A DNA stretch of 64,000 nt. Origin: Mitsuaria sp. PDC51 (GTDB taxonomy: Bacteria > Pseudomonadota > Gammaproteobacteria > Burkholderiales > Burkholderiaceae_C). The stretch is from contig NZ_FOZE01000001.1 in NCBI RefSeq assembly GCF_900113225.1, forward strand, positions 930,001 through 994,000, in the 5' to 3' direction. A model generated the notes under the pieces. The model was not told the DNA's origin and did not search any database. It worked only from the letters and a program-made list of their open reading frames with translations. Shown piece by piece: positions 9,816 to 19,274 of the stretch. Both the position numbers and the translations under genes were made by a program. Position 1 is the first letter of the stretch. Every line of letters starts with the position of its first letter.

Positions 9816-11489
9816 ATGGCCCGCATGAACAGGTTGGGGGACGCCGCCGCTCGTCGTCGGCCATGGAAGGGTGCCGCGCTGGCCTTGGGGCTGGCGGTCG
9901 TGGCCCTGCTCCTGCTGCTGGCGTTGAACCTCGAGCCGTCGGGACCCGGCCTGGTGCTGACCGCCGTGATGGCGGGCGCGGCGCTGATGATCTTCGTCGC
10001 CGCGCTGACCTGGCACCTCGCGGTGCGCTTGGCGCGCGCCCAGTTCGGCGAGCTGCTGCGCGAGAGCCGCCAGCAGGCCCAGGCGCTGACGCAGCTGCAG
10101 CCCGACTGGCTCTGGCAGACCGACGCGCAGCATCACCTGGTGCGCTGGCAGGCGTCGACCGGCGCGCCGGCGTCGAGCTGGGCCGGCACGGCGGTGAACG
10201 GCGCGGTGACGCAGCGGCTGTGGGAGCGCTTCGAGCCGCTGGCCGGCGCGGATGGCGCGGACGGCGTGCCGCAGGACGTGCGCGCCCGGGTCGAGCCGGG
10301 TTACTCCTTTGAAGGGCTGCGCGTCGTCGACGCCCAGGGACGGCGCTGGGAACTCCGCGCGCAGGCGACGACCGATGCTGCCGGCCGCTTCGCCGGCTTC
10401 CTGGGCGCGGCCCGGGCGCTGGACGAGGCGCCGCCGGCTGTCGACACCGACACCGCCGCGGCCACCGCGCCCGCTCCGGGCGCCACCGACTGGCTCCAGG
10501 CCTTGCCCGGTCCCGCCTGGCTGCTCAGCGGCGACGATGGCGCCTCGACCCGCCTGATCGATGTCAACGACGCGGCCCTGCAGATGATGGGCGGCTCGGA
10601 GGCGCGGGGCCAGCTCTGGCGCGCCTGCGAGGAACGGCTGCCCGAGGAACTGCGCCAGGCGCTGGCGCAGCCGGACCTCCAGTCGGGCAGCGCCTGCGGC
10701 GCCTGGTGGCTGTGCCTGACGGCGCTGCCGCATGGCGGCGGCACGCTGCTCAGCCTGTGGCCGCAGGGCGCGGCGGAGACGGTGCCCGCGGCGCTGGCGA
10801 TGCAGGCCGCGGAGCAGGCGCGCGCGGACCAGGCCTCGTTCAGCTACACCGTGTCGCACGACCTGCGCGCGCCGCTGCGCGTGGTCGAGGGCTTCACCCG
10901 CATCCTCAAGGAAGACTACGGCCGGTTGCTGGACCGCGCCGGCAACGACCACCTCGATCGCGTGCTGGGCGCCTCGGCACGCATGCACAGCATGATCGAC
11001 TCGCTGCTGGCCCTGTCCCACCTGTCCTCGCAGGCGCTGCGGCATGAGACGGTGGACCTGTCGCTGCTGGCCGGGCAGGTGGTGGACGAACTGCGCCGCG
11101 CGTCGCCGGGGCGCGAGGTCGAGGTCGAGGTGCAGCCCGGCCTGCGGGTGCAGGGCGATCCGACGCTGTTGCGCATGGTGCTGGAGAACCTGCTGGGCAA
11201 CGCCTGGAAGTACAGCGGCAAGCGCGAGCATGCGGTGATCCGCTTCGAGGCCGAGCAGCGCCAGGGCGAGCGCGTCTTCGCCGTCAGCGACAACGGCGCC
11301 GGCTTCGACATGCGTTTCGCGGACCGCCTGTTCGGCGTCTTCCAGCGCCTGCACAGCGCGAGCGACTTCCAGGGCACCGGCGTGGGCCTGGCTTCGGCGC
11401 GACGCATCGTGCGCCGGCACGGCGGCGACATCTGGGCCGAATCCGAGGTCGGGCAGGGCGCCCGCTTCTACTTCACCTTGCCGAGCTGA
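9816..11489 (+). CDS. membrane sensor histidine kinase with PAS-like regions
   Basis: Predicted 557 residues. Two hydrophobic segments near the N-terminus (about 20-42 and 48-72) with a very short periplasmic loop suggest membrane anchoring rather than ligand binding outside. Two PAS-like regions follow (about 95-210 and 225-320). HisKA contains VSHDLRAPL with H348, of the type found in phytochrome-like kinases. The ATPase domain (about 430-557) has an N-box NLLGNAWKY, G1 DNGAGFD and G2 GTGVGLA. It is divergent from the Hpt/c-di-GMP genes, which suggests but does not prove a common circuit. The ATG at 9816 has a GAGG stretch 10 bases upstream. Confidence 0.88.
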   Translation: MARMNRLGDAAARRRPWKGAALALGLAVVALLLLLALNLEPSGPGLVLTAVMAGAALMIFVAALTWHLAVRLARAQFGELLRESRQQAQALTQLQPDWLWQTDAQHHLVRWQASTGAPASSWAGTAVNGAVTQRLWERFEPLAGADGADGVPQDVRARVEPGYSFEGLRVVDAQGRRWELRAQATTDAAGRFAGFLGAARALDEAPPAVDTDTAAATAPAPGATDWLQALPGPAWLLSGDDGASTRLIDVNDAALQMMGGSEARGQLWRACEERLPEELRQALAQPDLQSGSACGAWWLCLTALPHGGGTLLSLWPQGAAETVPAALAMQAAEQARADQASFSYTVSHDLRAPLRVVEGFTRILKEDYGRLLDRAGNDHLDRVLGASARMHSMIDSLLALSHLSSQALRHETVDLSLLAGQVVDELRRASPGREVEVEVQPGLRVQGDPTLLRMVLENLLGNAWKYSGKREHAVIRFEAEQRQGERVFAVSDNGAGFDMRFADRLFGVFQRLHSASDFQGTGVGLASARRIVRRHGGDIWAESEVGQGARFYFTLPS

Positions 11490-11538
11490 GACCGGTCCGC
11501 GCGCTTGCGCCGCGGGCCGCGTGGCGGTCCGAAGGCCA

Positions 11539-12156
11539 TCAACTGCCGAGCGCGAGCTGCTCGACCGCCTCGACGACGCGGCGCGCCTGTTCGCCGAGCT
11601 CGATGCGCTGCTCGGCGGCCATGCGCTCCAGTCGCGCCAGCGCCTGCGCGCGGGTCAACGAATAGCGGTGCATCAGCACGCCCAGCGCCATTGCCTCGAC
11701 CACCGCCAACGCCGAGGCCGGCTCCAGTGCCGGTGCGGGCGGCGCCGCGTCGGCGCGGGCGGGCCGGTTGGCGAAGGCGGCCTCCACGGCGGGGACGATC
11801 TGGTGGATGTCCAGCGGCTTGACCAGATAGGCCAGCGCGCCCAGTTCCTTGACCTTGGCGACGGTGGCCTCGTCGGCGAAGGCCGAGAGGAACATGAAGG
11901 GCAGCTGCAGGTAGTCGCGCAGGTAGCCGGCCACGTCGAAGCCGGTCATGCCTTCCATGCGGATGTCGAGCAGGGCGAGGTCGGGGCGGTGCTGTCTGGC
12001 GATGAGGATGGCGTCGTCGCCGTTGTCGGCGTCCAGGACCTCATAACCGGCCTGGGCCAGGCCATGCGTCAGGGTGGCGAGCACCAGCCGGTCGTCGTCC
12101 ACGACCAGGATGCGGCCCTTGCCGCTCGCGCCCACGTCCTTGCTCACGCTGTCCAC
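11539..12156 (-). CDS. ANTAR-domain response regulator (PdtaR/NasT-like)
   Basis: Predicted 205 residues from a GTG at 12156 with GGGAG upstream. A receiver domain (about 14-130) has the acidic pocket DDD, phospho-acceptor D64 and conserved K113. After an Ala/Pro linker, residues about 145-200 match the ANTAR three-helix fold (ALGVLMHRYSLTRAQALARL). ANTAR proteins bind paired RNA hairpins and block transcription termination, so this regulator probably acts on leader RNA rather than DNA. It lies 98 bases downstream of a HisKA_2 kinase on the same strand, the usual partner class. Confidence 0.88.
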   Translation of the reverse strand: MDSVSKDVGASGKGRILVVDDDRLVLATLTHGLAQAGYEVLDADNGDDAILIARQHRPDLALLDIRMEGMTGFDVAGYLRDYLQLPFMFLSAFADEATVAKVKELGALAYLVKPLDIHQIVPAVEAAFANRPARADAAPPAPALEPASALAVVEAMALGVLMHRYSLTRAQALARLERMAAEQRIELGEQARRVVEAVEQLALGS

Positions 12157-12254
12157 GCTGCTCCCGAATCCAAGGCATCCCCGAGGGGTGACCGGGGATT
12201 GTCACCGAAATGCCGCGCATGCCCCGCGCGGCGGGCTGGCCCGGTTGCGAGTCG

Positions 12255-14780
12255 TCACAAGGCCTCGAGCAACTGCACCCCCGGCGGCCACAGACTGAGC
12301 TCGCACACCACCTGCTCGCCGTCCTGTGTCAGGCCCAGCAGCGCGCTGCGGCGCGGCAGCAGCGCGCGCACCAGGCCCAGGCCCGAGACGCCGCCCCGCA
12401 CCTGCGCCAGGTCGAAGCCCGGCGGCAGCCGCCCGGTGTTGACGATGCGCAGCACCACCTGTTCCGGATCGAAGCGCAGCTCGCAGCGCACCGGCGCGTC
12501 GCCGCCATGCTTGACCGCGTTGGTGAACAGCTCGTTGAGCGTCAGCGCGATCGGGATGGCCTCGGCCTCGGGCAGGCCCCAGCGGTGCGACTGCTCGGCC
12601 ATCGCGCCGTCGACCTCGACCAGGATCTCCCGGCCCGACATCCGCTGCACCGAGCCCATCACCGCCTCGACCACCTTGCGCAGGCGCAGCGGACCCGACA
12701 TGCCGACCTGCAGCCCGTAGACCTGCGCGATCGCCTGGACCTGGCCGACCGCCTCGTTGATCACCGCCTTGACCTCCGGGCGCCGCGCCGCGATCTGCTG
12801 CAGCAGCCCGGCCACGCCCTGGAGGTTGTTCTTGATGCGGTGGTGGACCTCGCGCACCAGCAGCTCGCGCTGCGCGATCGCCGCCTCCAGCCGGGCCGCC
12901 TCCTGCGCGCGCTGCTGCGTCACGTCGCTGGCGACCAGCAGCAGCTGCTCCGGCTCGAGCTCGCCGCTGGCATCGTTGACGCCCGCCAGGTGCAGCAGCC
13001 GCGCATCCCAGATCCGCGCCTGCCCGCGCACCGTCAGCCGGTATTCACGCTGCAGCACCTCGCTGCTCTGCAGCGCGAACTCCATGTCGGCGCGGATCGT
13101 CTCGGCCTCGTCGCCGCCGCCGAAGAGCGCCTCCAGGCTCGCGCCCAGCAGTTCCTCCTCGGGCCGGCCGGCCAGCGCCGCGGCCGCCTGGTTGATCTGG
13201 CGCACCTGCAGCGTGCGGGCGTCGTGCAGGCTGATGGCGATCGGCGCGGCCTCGATGATCCGGTGCAGCGAGGCCTGCGCCTGCAGGCTCTGCGCCTCGG
13301 CCTGGCGGCGGCGCTCGATGTCCAGCAGCGCATAGGTCAGCTGCCGCGAGCCGTCCGGCCCCATCGTCGCCACCGCGTTGCCGACCACCCAGAACTCGCG
13401 GCCGTCGCGCGCGACGACGCGGCATTCGAAGGTCTCGGCCTGGCCCTCGGGCAGGTCGTCCAGGTAATGCGTCTGGCGGAAAGGATGGTCGGGCGCTTCG
13501 GTCGCGACGCTGCTGATCGGCTGGCCGGCGAACTCCGGCAGGTCACCGCCGAACATGCGCCGCGCCGAGCGGTTCATCCACTCGATCCCGTGCCGGCCCA
13601 CCGTCACGATGCCCACCAGCACCGAGTCCAGCACCGCGCGTTCGCGCTCGGTCTGCAGCTGGAGGGAGTGCTGCAGCAGCTCGTTGCGTTCCTGCGCCTG
13701 CTGGTGGTCGGTGATGTCGACGGTCAGCACCGAGGTCGTTTTCTGGCCGGAAGCCAGCTGGCCGATCTCCACGCGGGTCATCAGCCAGCGCAGCCCGTGC
13801 TCAGGGTGCCGCACCGCGTAGCGCGCCACCGTCGGCGTGGCCTGCTTGAGCGCGAGCTGCAGCTTCTCGTACTCGGCGCGCGAGTCGGGCTCGACCATCT
13901 CGCGGTTGACGCCCTGCAGCGAGGGGGCCTGTTTCGGGGTGTCCTCGCCGGGCGAGGATGGCGGCGGCGGCGCGCCGGTGCCCGGCCGCGACCAGCCGGC
14001 TTCCGGCTGGAAGGTCGCCAGGCCGACGCCGGCCGTGTCCATCAGCGTCTGCAGCTGTTGCTGCGCGAGTTCCAGGTCCTGTTCGGCGCTGCGGTCCTCC
14101 AGCATCACCAGCGTGCGCGGGCGCGACCATGGGCCGCTCAAGCGCCGCGCGCGCACGCGGATCCAGCGCCGGCGGTCGCCGGGCGGCGCCAGCAGGGCGT
14201 TGCGATGGGATTCCTGGCCCGACTCGGGCGCTTTGGCATGCAGCAAGTCGCGCCACTCGGGGGGCAACTCGTGCAGGCTGATCGGCATCTGCGGGCTCAG
14301 GCGCCGGCACAGTGCGGTGAACGCGGCGTTGAAGCGCAGCAGCAGGCCCTGGTCGTCATGCATCAGTGCCGGCAGCGGGCACAGGTCCAGCCACTGGTCG
14401 ATCTCCGACTGCATGCGCTCGGCGCGTTCGCGCGCGGCCAGTTCGGTGCTGTGATCCTGGAGCAGCGCCAGGCCCAGGTCGCCCTCGAGCGGATGCACCC
14501 AGGCCTGCAGCAGGTGCTCGCGGCCCTGGTCGTCGACCAGGCGCAGCTCCTGCGCCATGCCGCTGGGCAGCAGGCGCTGGCCCTGCAGCGAGACCTCGCC
14601 CATCAGGCCCTGCAGCTGCGCGTTGGTGAGCAGCACCTGGCCCTTGGCGTCGAGCACGAAGGCGGGCCAGGGGCCGTCCCAGAGCCCGGCGAGCAGGCCG
14701 GGCACGTCCTGCCCGCGCGCCGTGAGCAGCGCGCGCAGGGCGTCGAGGTCGGGGGAGGCGAGGGGGAGTTGGGGCGACAC
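12255..14780 (-). CDS. cytosolic multi-PAS histidine kinase, HisKA_2 type (PdtaS-like)
   Basis: Predicted 841 residues from a GTG at 14780. No membrane segment is obvious. Several PAS-like modules fill about residues 20-630, one containing a VGIVTVGRHGIEWMN-type core. The dimerisation/phospho-acceptor region EVHHRIKNNLQG (H646/H647) is the HisKA_2 signature, followed by a short HATPase with LTLNELFTNAVKHG. This kinase class pairs with ANTAR response regulators (EutW/EutV, PdtaS/PdtaR), and the ANTAR gene follows directly. The signal is unknown; multiple PAS modules suggest intracellular redox or small-molecule sensing. Confidence 0.88.
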   Translation of the reverse strand: MSPQLPLASPDLDALRALLTARGQDVPGLLAGLWDGPWPAFVLDAKGQVLLTNAQLQGLMGEVSLQGQRLLPSGMAQELRLVDDQGREHLLQAWVHPLEGDLGLALLQDHSTELAARERAERMQSEIDQWLDLCPLPALMHDDQGLLLRFNAAFTALCRRLSPQMPISLHELPPEWRDLLHAKAPESGQESHRNALLAPPGDRRRWIRVRARRLSGPWSRPRTLVMLEDRSAEQDLELAQQQLQTLMDTAGVGLATFQPEAGWSRPGTGAPPPPSSPGEDTPKQAPSLQGVNREMVEPDSRAEYEKLQLALKQATPTVARYAVRHPEHGLRWLMTRVEIGQLASGQKTTSVLTVDITDHQQAQERNELLQHSLQLQTERERAVLDSVLVGIVTVGRHGIEWMNRSARRMFGGDLPEFAGQPISSVATEAPDHPFRQTHYLDDLPEGQAETFECRVVARDGREFWVVGNAVATMGPDGSRQLTYALLDIERRRQAEAQSLQAQASLHRIIEAAPIAISLHDARTLQVRQINQAAAALAGRPEEELLGASLEALFGGGDEAETIRADMEFALQSSEVLQREYRLTVRGQARIWDARLLHLAGVNDASGELEPEQLLLVASDVTQQRAQEAARLEAAIAQRELLVREVHHRIKNNLQGVAGLLQQIAARRPEVKAVINEAVGQVQAIAQVYGLQVGMSGPLRLRKVVEAVMGSVQRMSGREILVEVDGAMAEQSHRWGLPEAEAIPIALTLNELFTNAVKHGGDAPVRCELRFDPEQVVLRIVNTGRLPPGFDLAQVRGGVSGLGLVRALLPRRSALLGLTQDGEQVVCELSLWPPGVQLLEAL

Positions 14781-14817
14781 GGGGCGAGTTTAGAAGACCC
14801 TCACCCCGCAGCTGTCA

Positions 14818-15963
14818 TCACTCGAGCTGCGCCGCCTTGTGCAGCGCGCGCAGCACGGCGTGGTTGACTTCGTCGGGACCCAGCATCAGCGTGTCGAGCG
14901 CGTCGCGCACGTCCAGCACCGACTCGTTCTCGATCGCCTGCACCAGCTGCAGGTAGCCGTGATATGGCCCGGTCTTGTCGACCAGCGCCTGGCGCACCCG
15001 CTCCGGCACCGGGATGGACTGCAGCAGCTTCTCGAACGGCTGCTTCAGCATGTGGTCCAGCAGCGAGAACAGGCCGCAGATGAACATCTCGTCCCGCACT
15101 TCGGAGTCGGTCATGCTCTTGGCCAGCTCCTCCATCACCAGGCCGCGGCGCAGCGCGCCGAACATCACCGGGCGCATCGCGTGGTCCTTGCTGGCCGTGG
15201 CCAGCAGCAGCGCCAGCCAGCGGCGCAGCCGCGCATAACCCAGCAGCATGATCGCGTGGCGGAAGGAGGACACCTCGACCGACAGGCCGAAGGCCGCCGA
15301 ATTCATGTAACGCAGCAGCTTGAAGGCCAGGCTGGGATCGCGCTTGAGCGTCTGCTCCAGGCGCTCGACGTCCTCGCCCTGGTCGACCCGCGACATCAGC
15401 TCCACGATCACCTGCAGGTCGGCCTGGCCGTCGTTGCGGGTGGCCGGGACGGCCGGGGCCTCGAATTCGCCATGCACGGTCCAGCCCAGCACGCCGGCGG
15501 CGCCGCCGTCCAGCGCCTGCTTGAAATCGGCCGCGCTGCGCGCGCCCGAGACCAGCACCGACTTGCCGGCCGGCAGCGGACCGCCGCCCAGCTCCTGCAG
15601 GTCCAGCACCAGCTGCTTGAAGCCGGCCGCGTCCGAGCGACCCTTGAGCAGCGCGCCCCGCACCTGGGCCTGCGCGGCCAGGTCGGCATCGGACAGCAGG
15701 AAGGCCGGCACCTCGACCTTCATGTTGCCGGGCAGGGCCGCGGCCAGCAGGCCCTTGAGCAGCCCCTCGTGCGCCACGTTGAGCAGCACCGGCCTGGCCG
15801 GGAAGGCCTCGGCCAGCGCCGCCAGCAGGGCCGACGCGTCGGGCGTGGCTTCAGGGCGAAGCGCGAACACGGTGACGCGTGTGGCTTCGATGTCGAAGGA
15901 CTTGGAAACCAGGGGCGCGTAGCCCAGGGCCACTTGGCCCAGCACGGCGTGTGTCGAGTTCAT
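14818..15963 (-). CDS. degenerate EAL plus HDOD domain signalling protein
   Basis: Predicted 381 residues. The N-terminal half (about 1-185) has the fold pattern of EAL proteins but no EAL motif or catalytic acidic residues, so c-di-GMP hydrolysis is unlikely. The C-terminal half (about 195-380) is an HDOD domain (RDPSLAFKLLRYMNSAAFG). This two-domain layout is that of YuxH/CdgJ-type proteins, some of which affect motility. It starts 13 bases after flgL on the same strand, so it is probably the last gene transcribed with the hook-junction genes. The inferred role is a regulatory link between motility and c-di-GMP. Confidence 0.85.
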   Translation of the reverse strand: MNSTHAVLGQVALGYAPLVSKSFDIEATRVTVFALRPEATPDASALLAALAEAFPARPVLLNVAHEGLLKGLLAAALPGNMKVEVPAFLLSDADLAAQAQVRGALLKGRSDAAGFKQLVLDLQELGGGPLPAGKSVLVSGARSAADFKQALDGGAAGVLGWTVHGEFEAPAVPATRNDGQADLQVIVELMSRVDQGEDVERLEQTLKRDPSLAFKLLRYMNSAAFGLSVEVSSFRHAIMLLGYARLRRWLALLLATASKDHAMRPVMFGALRRGLVMEELAKSMTDSEVRDEMFICGLFSLLDHMLKQPFEKLLQSIPVPERVRQALVDKTGPYHGYLQLVQAIENESVLDVRDALDTLMLGPDEVNHAVLRALHKAAQLE

Positions 15964-15976
15964 GCAGATCGGCGCA

Positions 15977-17224
15977 TCAGGAGTTGATGTACTGGAACAG
16001 CGACATGCGCTGCACCATCGAGTAGGTTTTCAGCGCCGCATCGTAGCCCGTCTGCTGGTTCTGGAAGTCGGAAATGCCCTGGGTCATGTCCAGGTCCTCT
16101 GCGGCAGATTGCTCAGCCTGGTTGTAAACCTTGAGCGTCTGCAGCCGCGACTCGGAACCGTCCAGGTTGTTCATCTGCTCGCCGACCTGGCTGCGCACGT
16201 TGGCCAGGTTGCCCATGACCGCATCCACGTCGCGCAGGTTCATCAGGTTGCTCTGCGTGATCTCGGGCGCGGTGCGGCCGGTGGTCTTGAGCGACTCGAT
16301 GGTGCGGTCCAGCACCTCGAAGAGCTTGAGGTCGGCCGTCGACGGCTTGACGCTGAAGCTGTCGCCGTCGGACGGCGTGCCGGCGACCGTCATCGCCATG
16401 CCGTCGAACTTGATGGTGTTGCCGCCGCTGTAGTTGTCGCTGGCCACCGGCACGTGGCCCTGGCTCTCGTTGAAGACGGTGTAGGTCTGCGAGGGCGCGG
16501 TGCCGCTGATGACGATGCTGTAGCTGTCGCCGGTGACCAGCGCCGGGTCGGTGACGCGGCCCGAATCGATGTAGCCGGTGGACGCCTTGCCGGTCAGCAC
16601 GTTGGGCGCGGGGCCGGTCTCGAAGCTGCCGTTGCCGCTGCGCGCCTGCTCCCAGGCGGCGCGGCCGTCCACGCTCAGCGGATAGTTCTCGAGGTTGCCG
16701 GTGGTGACGCTGCCCGAGATGCCCTCGAAGCCGACGCCGCCGCCGATGCGCGCGCCGTTGGCATCGCGCTGGACCGGGTTGTCCAGGAAGGGCACGCCGG
16801 AGGTGCCCTGGCCCGAGAACAGGTAGCCGCCCGCGCCGTCGGTGCGGTTGGCGATGGCCAGCAGCTGGTCGCGCAGGCCCTGGATCTTGGTCGCCAGGCC
16901 CTTGCGCTCGGGGTCGCTGTAGCTGGCGTTGCCGGCGGCGACCAGCGTCTCGCGGATCTGCTGCATCAGCTCGTTGGCGTCGCCCAGCGCGCTCTCGGCC
17001 AGCGTCATGCTGTTGCGGCTGGCCTCCAGCGCGCGCTGGCTGGCGTCGACCTGCCCGATCGAGGTGCGCGCGCGCTCGGCCCGCGCCGCGCCGGTGGGGT
17101 CGTCGCTGGCCTTCTCGACGCGCTTGCCGCTGGTCAGGCGCTGCTGCGCCTCCTGCATCTCCTGCTGGCGGCGCTGCAGCGTCGCGATGCTGGCGTCGAA
17201 CATGTTGTTGGTGGCGAGTCGCAT
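15977..17224 (-). CDS. flgL: flagellar hook-filament junction protein FlgL (HAP3)
   Basis: Predicted 415 residues. FlgL joins the hook to the filament outside the cell. The N-terminus (MRLATNNMFDASIATLQRRQ) and the C-terminal helix (TYSMVQRMSLFQYINS) are the conserved flagellin-like coiled-coil ends; the central region is variable. It is longer than the enteric protein (about 317) because of a bigger middle, as in other Burkholderiales. It is 35 bases downstream of flgK. Confidence 0.95.
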   Translation of the reverse strand: MRLATNNMFDASIATLQRRQQEMQEAQQRLTSGKRVEKASDDPTGAARAERARTSIGQVDASQRALEASRNSMTLAESALGDANELMQQIRETLVAAGNASYSDPERKGLATKIQGLRDQLLAIANRTDGAGGYLFSGQGTSGVPFLDNPVQRDANGARIGGGVGFEGISGSVTTGNLENYPLSVDGRAAWEQARSGNGSFETGPAPNVLTGKASTGYIDSGRVTDPALVTGDSYSIVISGTAPSQTYTVFNESQGHVPVASDNYSGGNTIKFDGMAMTVAGTPSDGDSFSVKPSTADLKLFEVLDRTIESLKTTGRTAPEITQSNLMNLRDVDAVMGNLANVRSQVGEQMNNLDGSESRLQTLKVYNQAEQSAAEDLDMTQGISDFQNQQTGYDAALKTYSMVQRMSLFQYINS

Positions 17225-17259
17225 GGCGGCGTCCTTCTGGAAACGGGTCGTGCGCCGCG

Positions 17260-19236
17260 TCAGCGGCCGACGACGCTCAGCAATTGGTCGAACAGGCTCT
17301 GCGCGGCCTGCAGCATCTTGGCGGCGGCCTGGTAGCCCTGCTGGAACTGCATCAGCTTGGCGGCTTCCTCGTCGAGGTTGACGCCGGCCTGGCTGGAACG
17401 GGTCTGCTCCGCCGCGGAGGCCACCGTGGTGGAGACCTGCGCCAGGTAGTCCGCGCCCTGCACCCGCGACCCGATGTCGGCGATCGCCGACGCATAGGCC
17501 TCGTTGACGGTCTGGCCGCGCGAGAGCTTGCCGTCGGCCTGCAGCTGCTTGCCCAGGAAGGGCTCGCTCTGCATCGCGACGAAGGCCTTGGCGTTGCCGT
17601 TGTTGGTCGAGACCACCTGGTCGGAAACCTGCAGCGCGATCTTGTCGCCCTCGCGCGGCACGCCGTTCAGGCTCAGCTCGAAGCCCAGGTCGACGCCCGC
17701 CGCCGGATCGTTGCCGATCTTGCCGCCGGCCTTCCAGGTGCCGCTGACCGAGGTGTTGTCCGACAGCGTGATCGTGTAGTTGATGCTGTTGTCGGCGTTG
17801 ACGCTGCCGAACTGGACGGTCGCCGGCTGCTTGCTCTTGTCGAACTTGTCGTTGACCGCGTAGAGCGCGTCGACGGTGGCGGTGCCCTTGTTGTTGACGT
17901 CGGTGGTGGCGATGATCGGCGAGGCCGCGGCCAGGCCCGACGGATCGTCGAGCGCGCGCTTGAAGCTGGCCGCCGCGTTGGCCACCGGCTCCAGCAGGAA
18001 GCTGTCGCCCGGCTGCATCGTGCCGCTGGTCGACAGGCTGATGCCGTAGGCCGCCTTGATCTGGTCGTTGCTCATGATCGTGGGCTGGCCGCCGGGGCGC
18101 ACCGCGATCTGGTAGCTGTCGGGCGTGCCGGTCGGGTCCGGCGTGACGGTGAACGAGAGCGCCGGCACCAGCGCGCCGTCGGTGACGGTGGCGCTGACGG
18201 TGGCGTCGCCGCGGTTGGTCGACGCCGGCCGCACCGCCGGATCGGCGATGGTGAACAGCGGTCCGCCGGCCTGCGCCTTCAGGTCCAGGCCCAGGCTCTG
18301 CTGCTCGTTGACGCGGGTGGCGACCGCGGTCGCCATCTGGCCCAGCAGGTTGCGGGCGTCCTGCAGGTGGGTGTTCTGGTAACGCAGCAGCGCCGTCAGC
18401 GAGCCGCCGGTCAGCGTGCTGTCGTCCAGCGCGCGGGTGCCGCTGGTGTCGCTGATGGACAGCTGCGCGCGCGCGCCGTCGTAGGGGTCGGGCGTGACCG
18501 AGAGCTGCTGCGCCTGGCCGCCCAGCACCAGCACCTGGCCGCCACCGATGAACACGCCCATCGTGCCGTCGCGGGCATTGGGCACGGTGCTGACCTGCAC
18601 GTACTGGCTGAGCTGCGAAATGAGCTGGTCGCGCTTGTCCAGCAGGTCGTTGGGCGTGTGGCTGTTGCCGGAGGCGCGCGCGATCTGGTCGTTGGCCGCG
18701 GCGATCTGCTTGGCCAGCTCGTTGACCTGCTTGACGTCGGCGTTCATGTCGCTGACGACGCCGGCCTGCAGGTCGGCCAGCTGCTGGCCGGCGCTCTGGA
18801 AACGGGAGGCCAGCGCCTGCGCCTTGCCCAGCACGACCTGGCGGGCCGAGGGGTCGGACGGGCGGCTGGCCACGTCGACCAGCGCGTTCAGGAAATCATT
18901 GGCCGACTGCCCCAGGCCGTCCGCGCCGGTGGGGAAGAGCTTCTCCAGCTGCCCGAGCTGCGCCTGCATGGTCGTGTCGGCGAAGGCCTGCGACTTGGCG
19001 GCCGCGGCTTCGCGGGTCAGGAACTCGTTGTGCGAACGGGTGACCGTCTGCACGTTCACGCCCTTGCCGAAGTAGCCCGCGCCGGTGAACTGGCCCTCGG
19101 GCGTGGTCAGCACCACTTCCTGGCGCGAGTAGCCGGCGGTGTTCGCGTTGGCGATGTTCTGGCCGATGGTCTGCAACGCCGCCTGGTTGGCGAACATCGC
19201 GCGCATGCCCAGCGACAGCAGCGGGGAGGTACTCAT
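17260..19236 (-). CDS. flgK: flagellar hook-associated protein FlgK (HAP1)
   Basis: Predicted 658 residues, exported through the flagellar type III apparatus to form the first hook-filament junction zone. The N-terminal rod/hook signature NIANANTAGYSRQEV is at about residues 28-42, and the C-terminus has the expected helix (LMQFQQGYQAAAKMLQ). The middle is a large variable region (about 290-560), explaining the extra length over enteric FlgK (about 547). It lies 38 bases after flgJ. Confidence 0.95.
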   Translation of the reverse strand: MSTSPLLSLGMRAMFANQAALQTIGQNIANANTAGYSRQEVVLTTPEGQFTGAGYFGKGVNVQTVTRSHNEFLTREAAAAKSQAFADTTMQAQLGQLEKLFPTGADGLGQSANDFLNALVDVASRPSDPSARQVVLGKAQALASRFQSAGQQLADLQAGVVSDMNADVKQVNELAKQIAAANDQIARASGNSHTPNDLLDKRDQLISQLSQYVQVSTVPNARDGTMGVFIGGGQVLVLGGQAQQLSVTPDPYDGARAQLSISDTSGTRALDDSTLTGGSLTALLRYQNTHLQDARNLLGQMATAVATRVNEQQSLGLDLKAQAGGPLFTIADPAVRPASTNRGDATVSATVTDGALVPALSFTVTPDPTGTPDSYQIAVRPGGQPTIMSNDQIKAAYGISLSTSGTMQPGDSFLLEPVANAAASFKRALDDPSGLAAASPIIATTDVNNKGTATVDALYAVNDKFDKSKQPATVQFGSVNADNSINYTITLSDNTSVSGTWKAGGKIGNDPAAGVDLGFELSLNGVPREGDKIALQVSDQVVSTNNGNAKAFVAMQSEPFLGKQLQADGKLSRGQTVNEAYASAIADIGSRVQGADYLAQVSTTVASAAEQTRSSQAGVNLDEEAAKLMQFQQGYQAAAKMLQAAQSLFDQLLSVVGR

Positions 19237-19274
19237 CTCGGGCTCCTCGTTCCTTGGTCCTCAGCGGCGCGCGA

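Noticed and set aside
12210-14867. Long plus-strand open frame (about 885 codons)
   Set aside because: Antisense shadow of the HisKA_2 kinase, with the same skewed composition and no motif.
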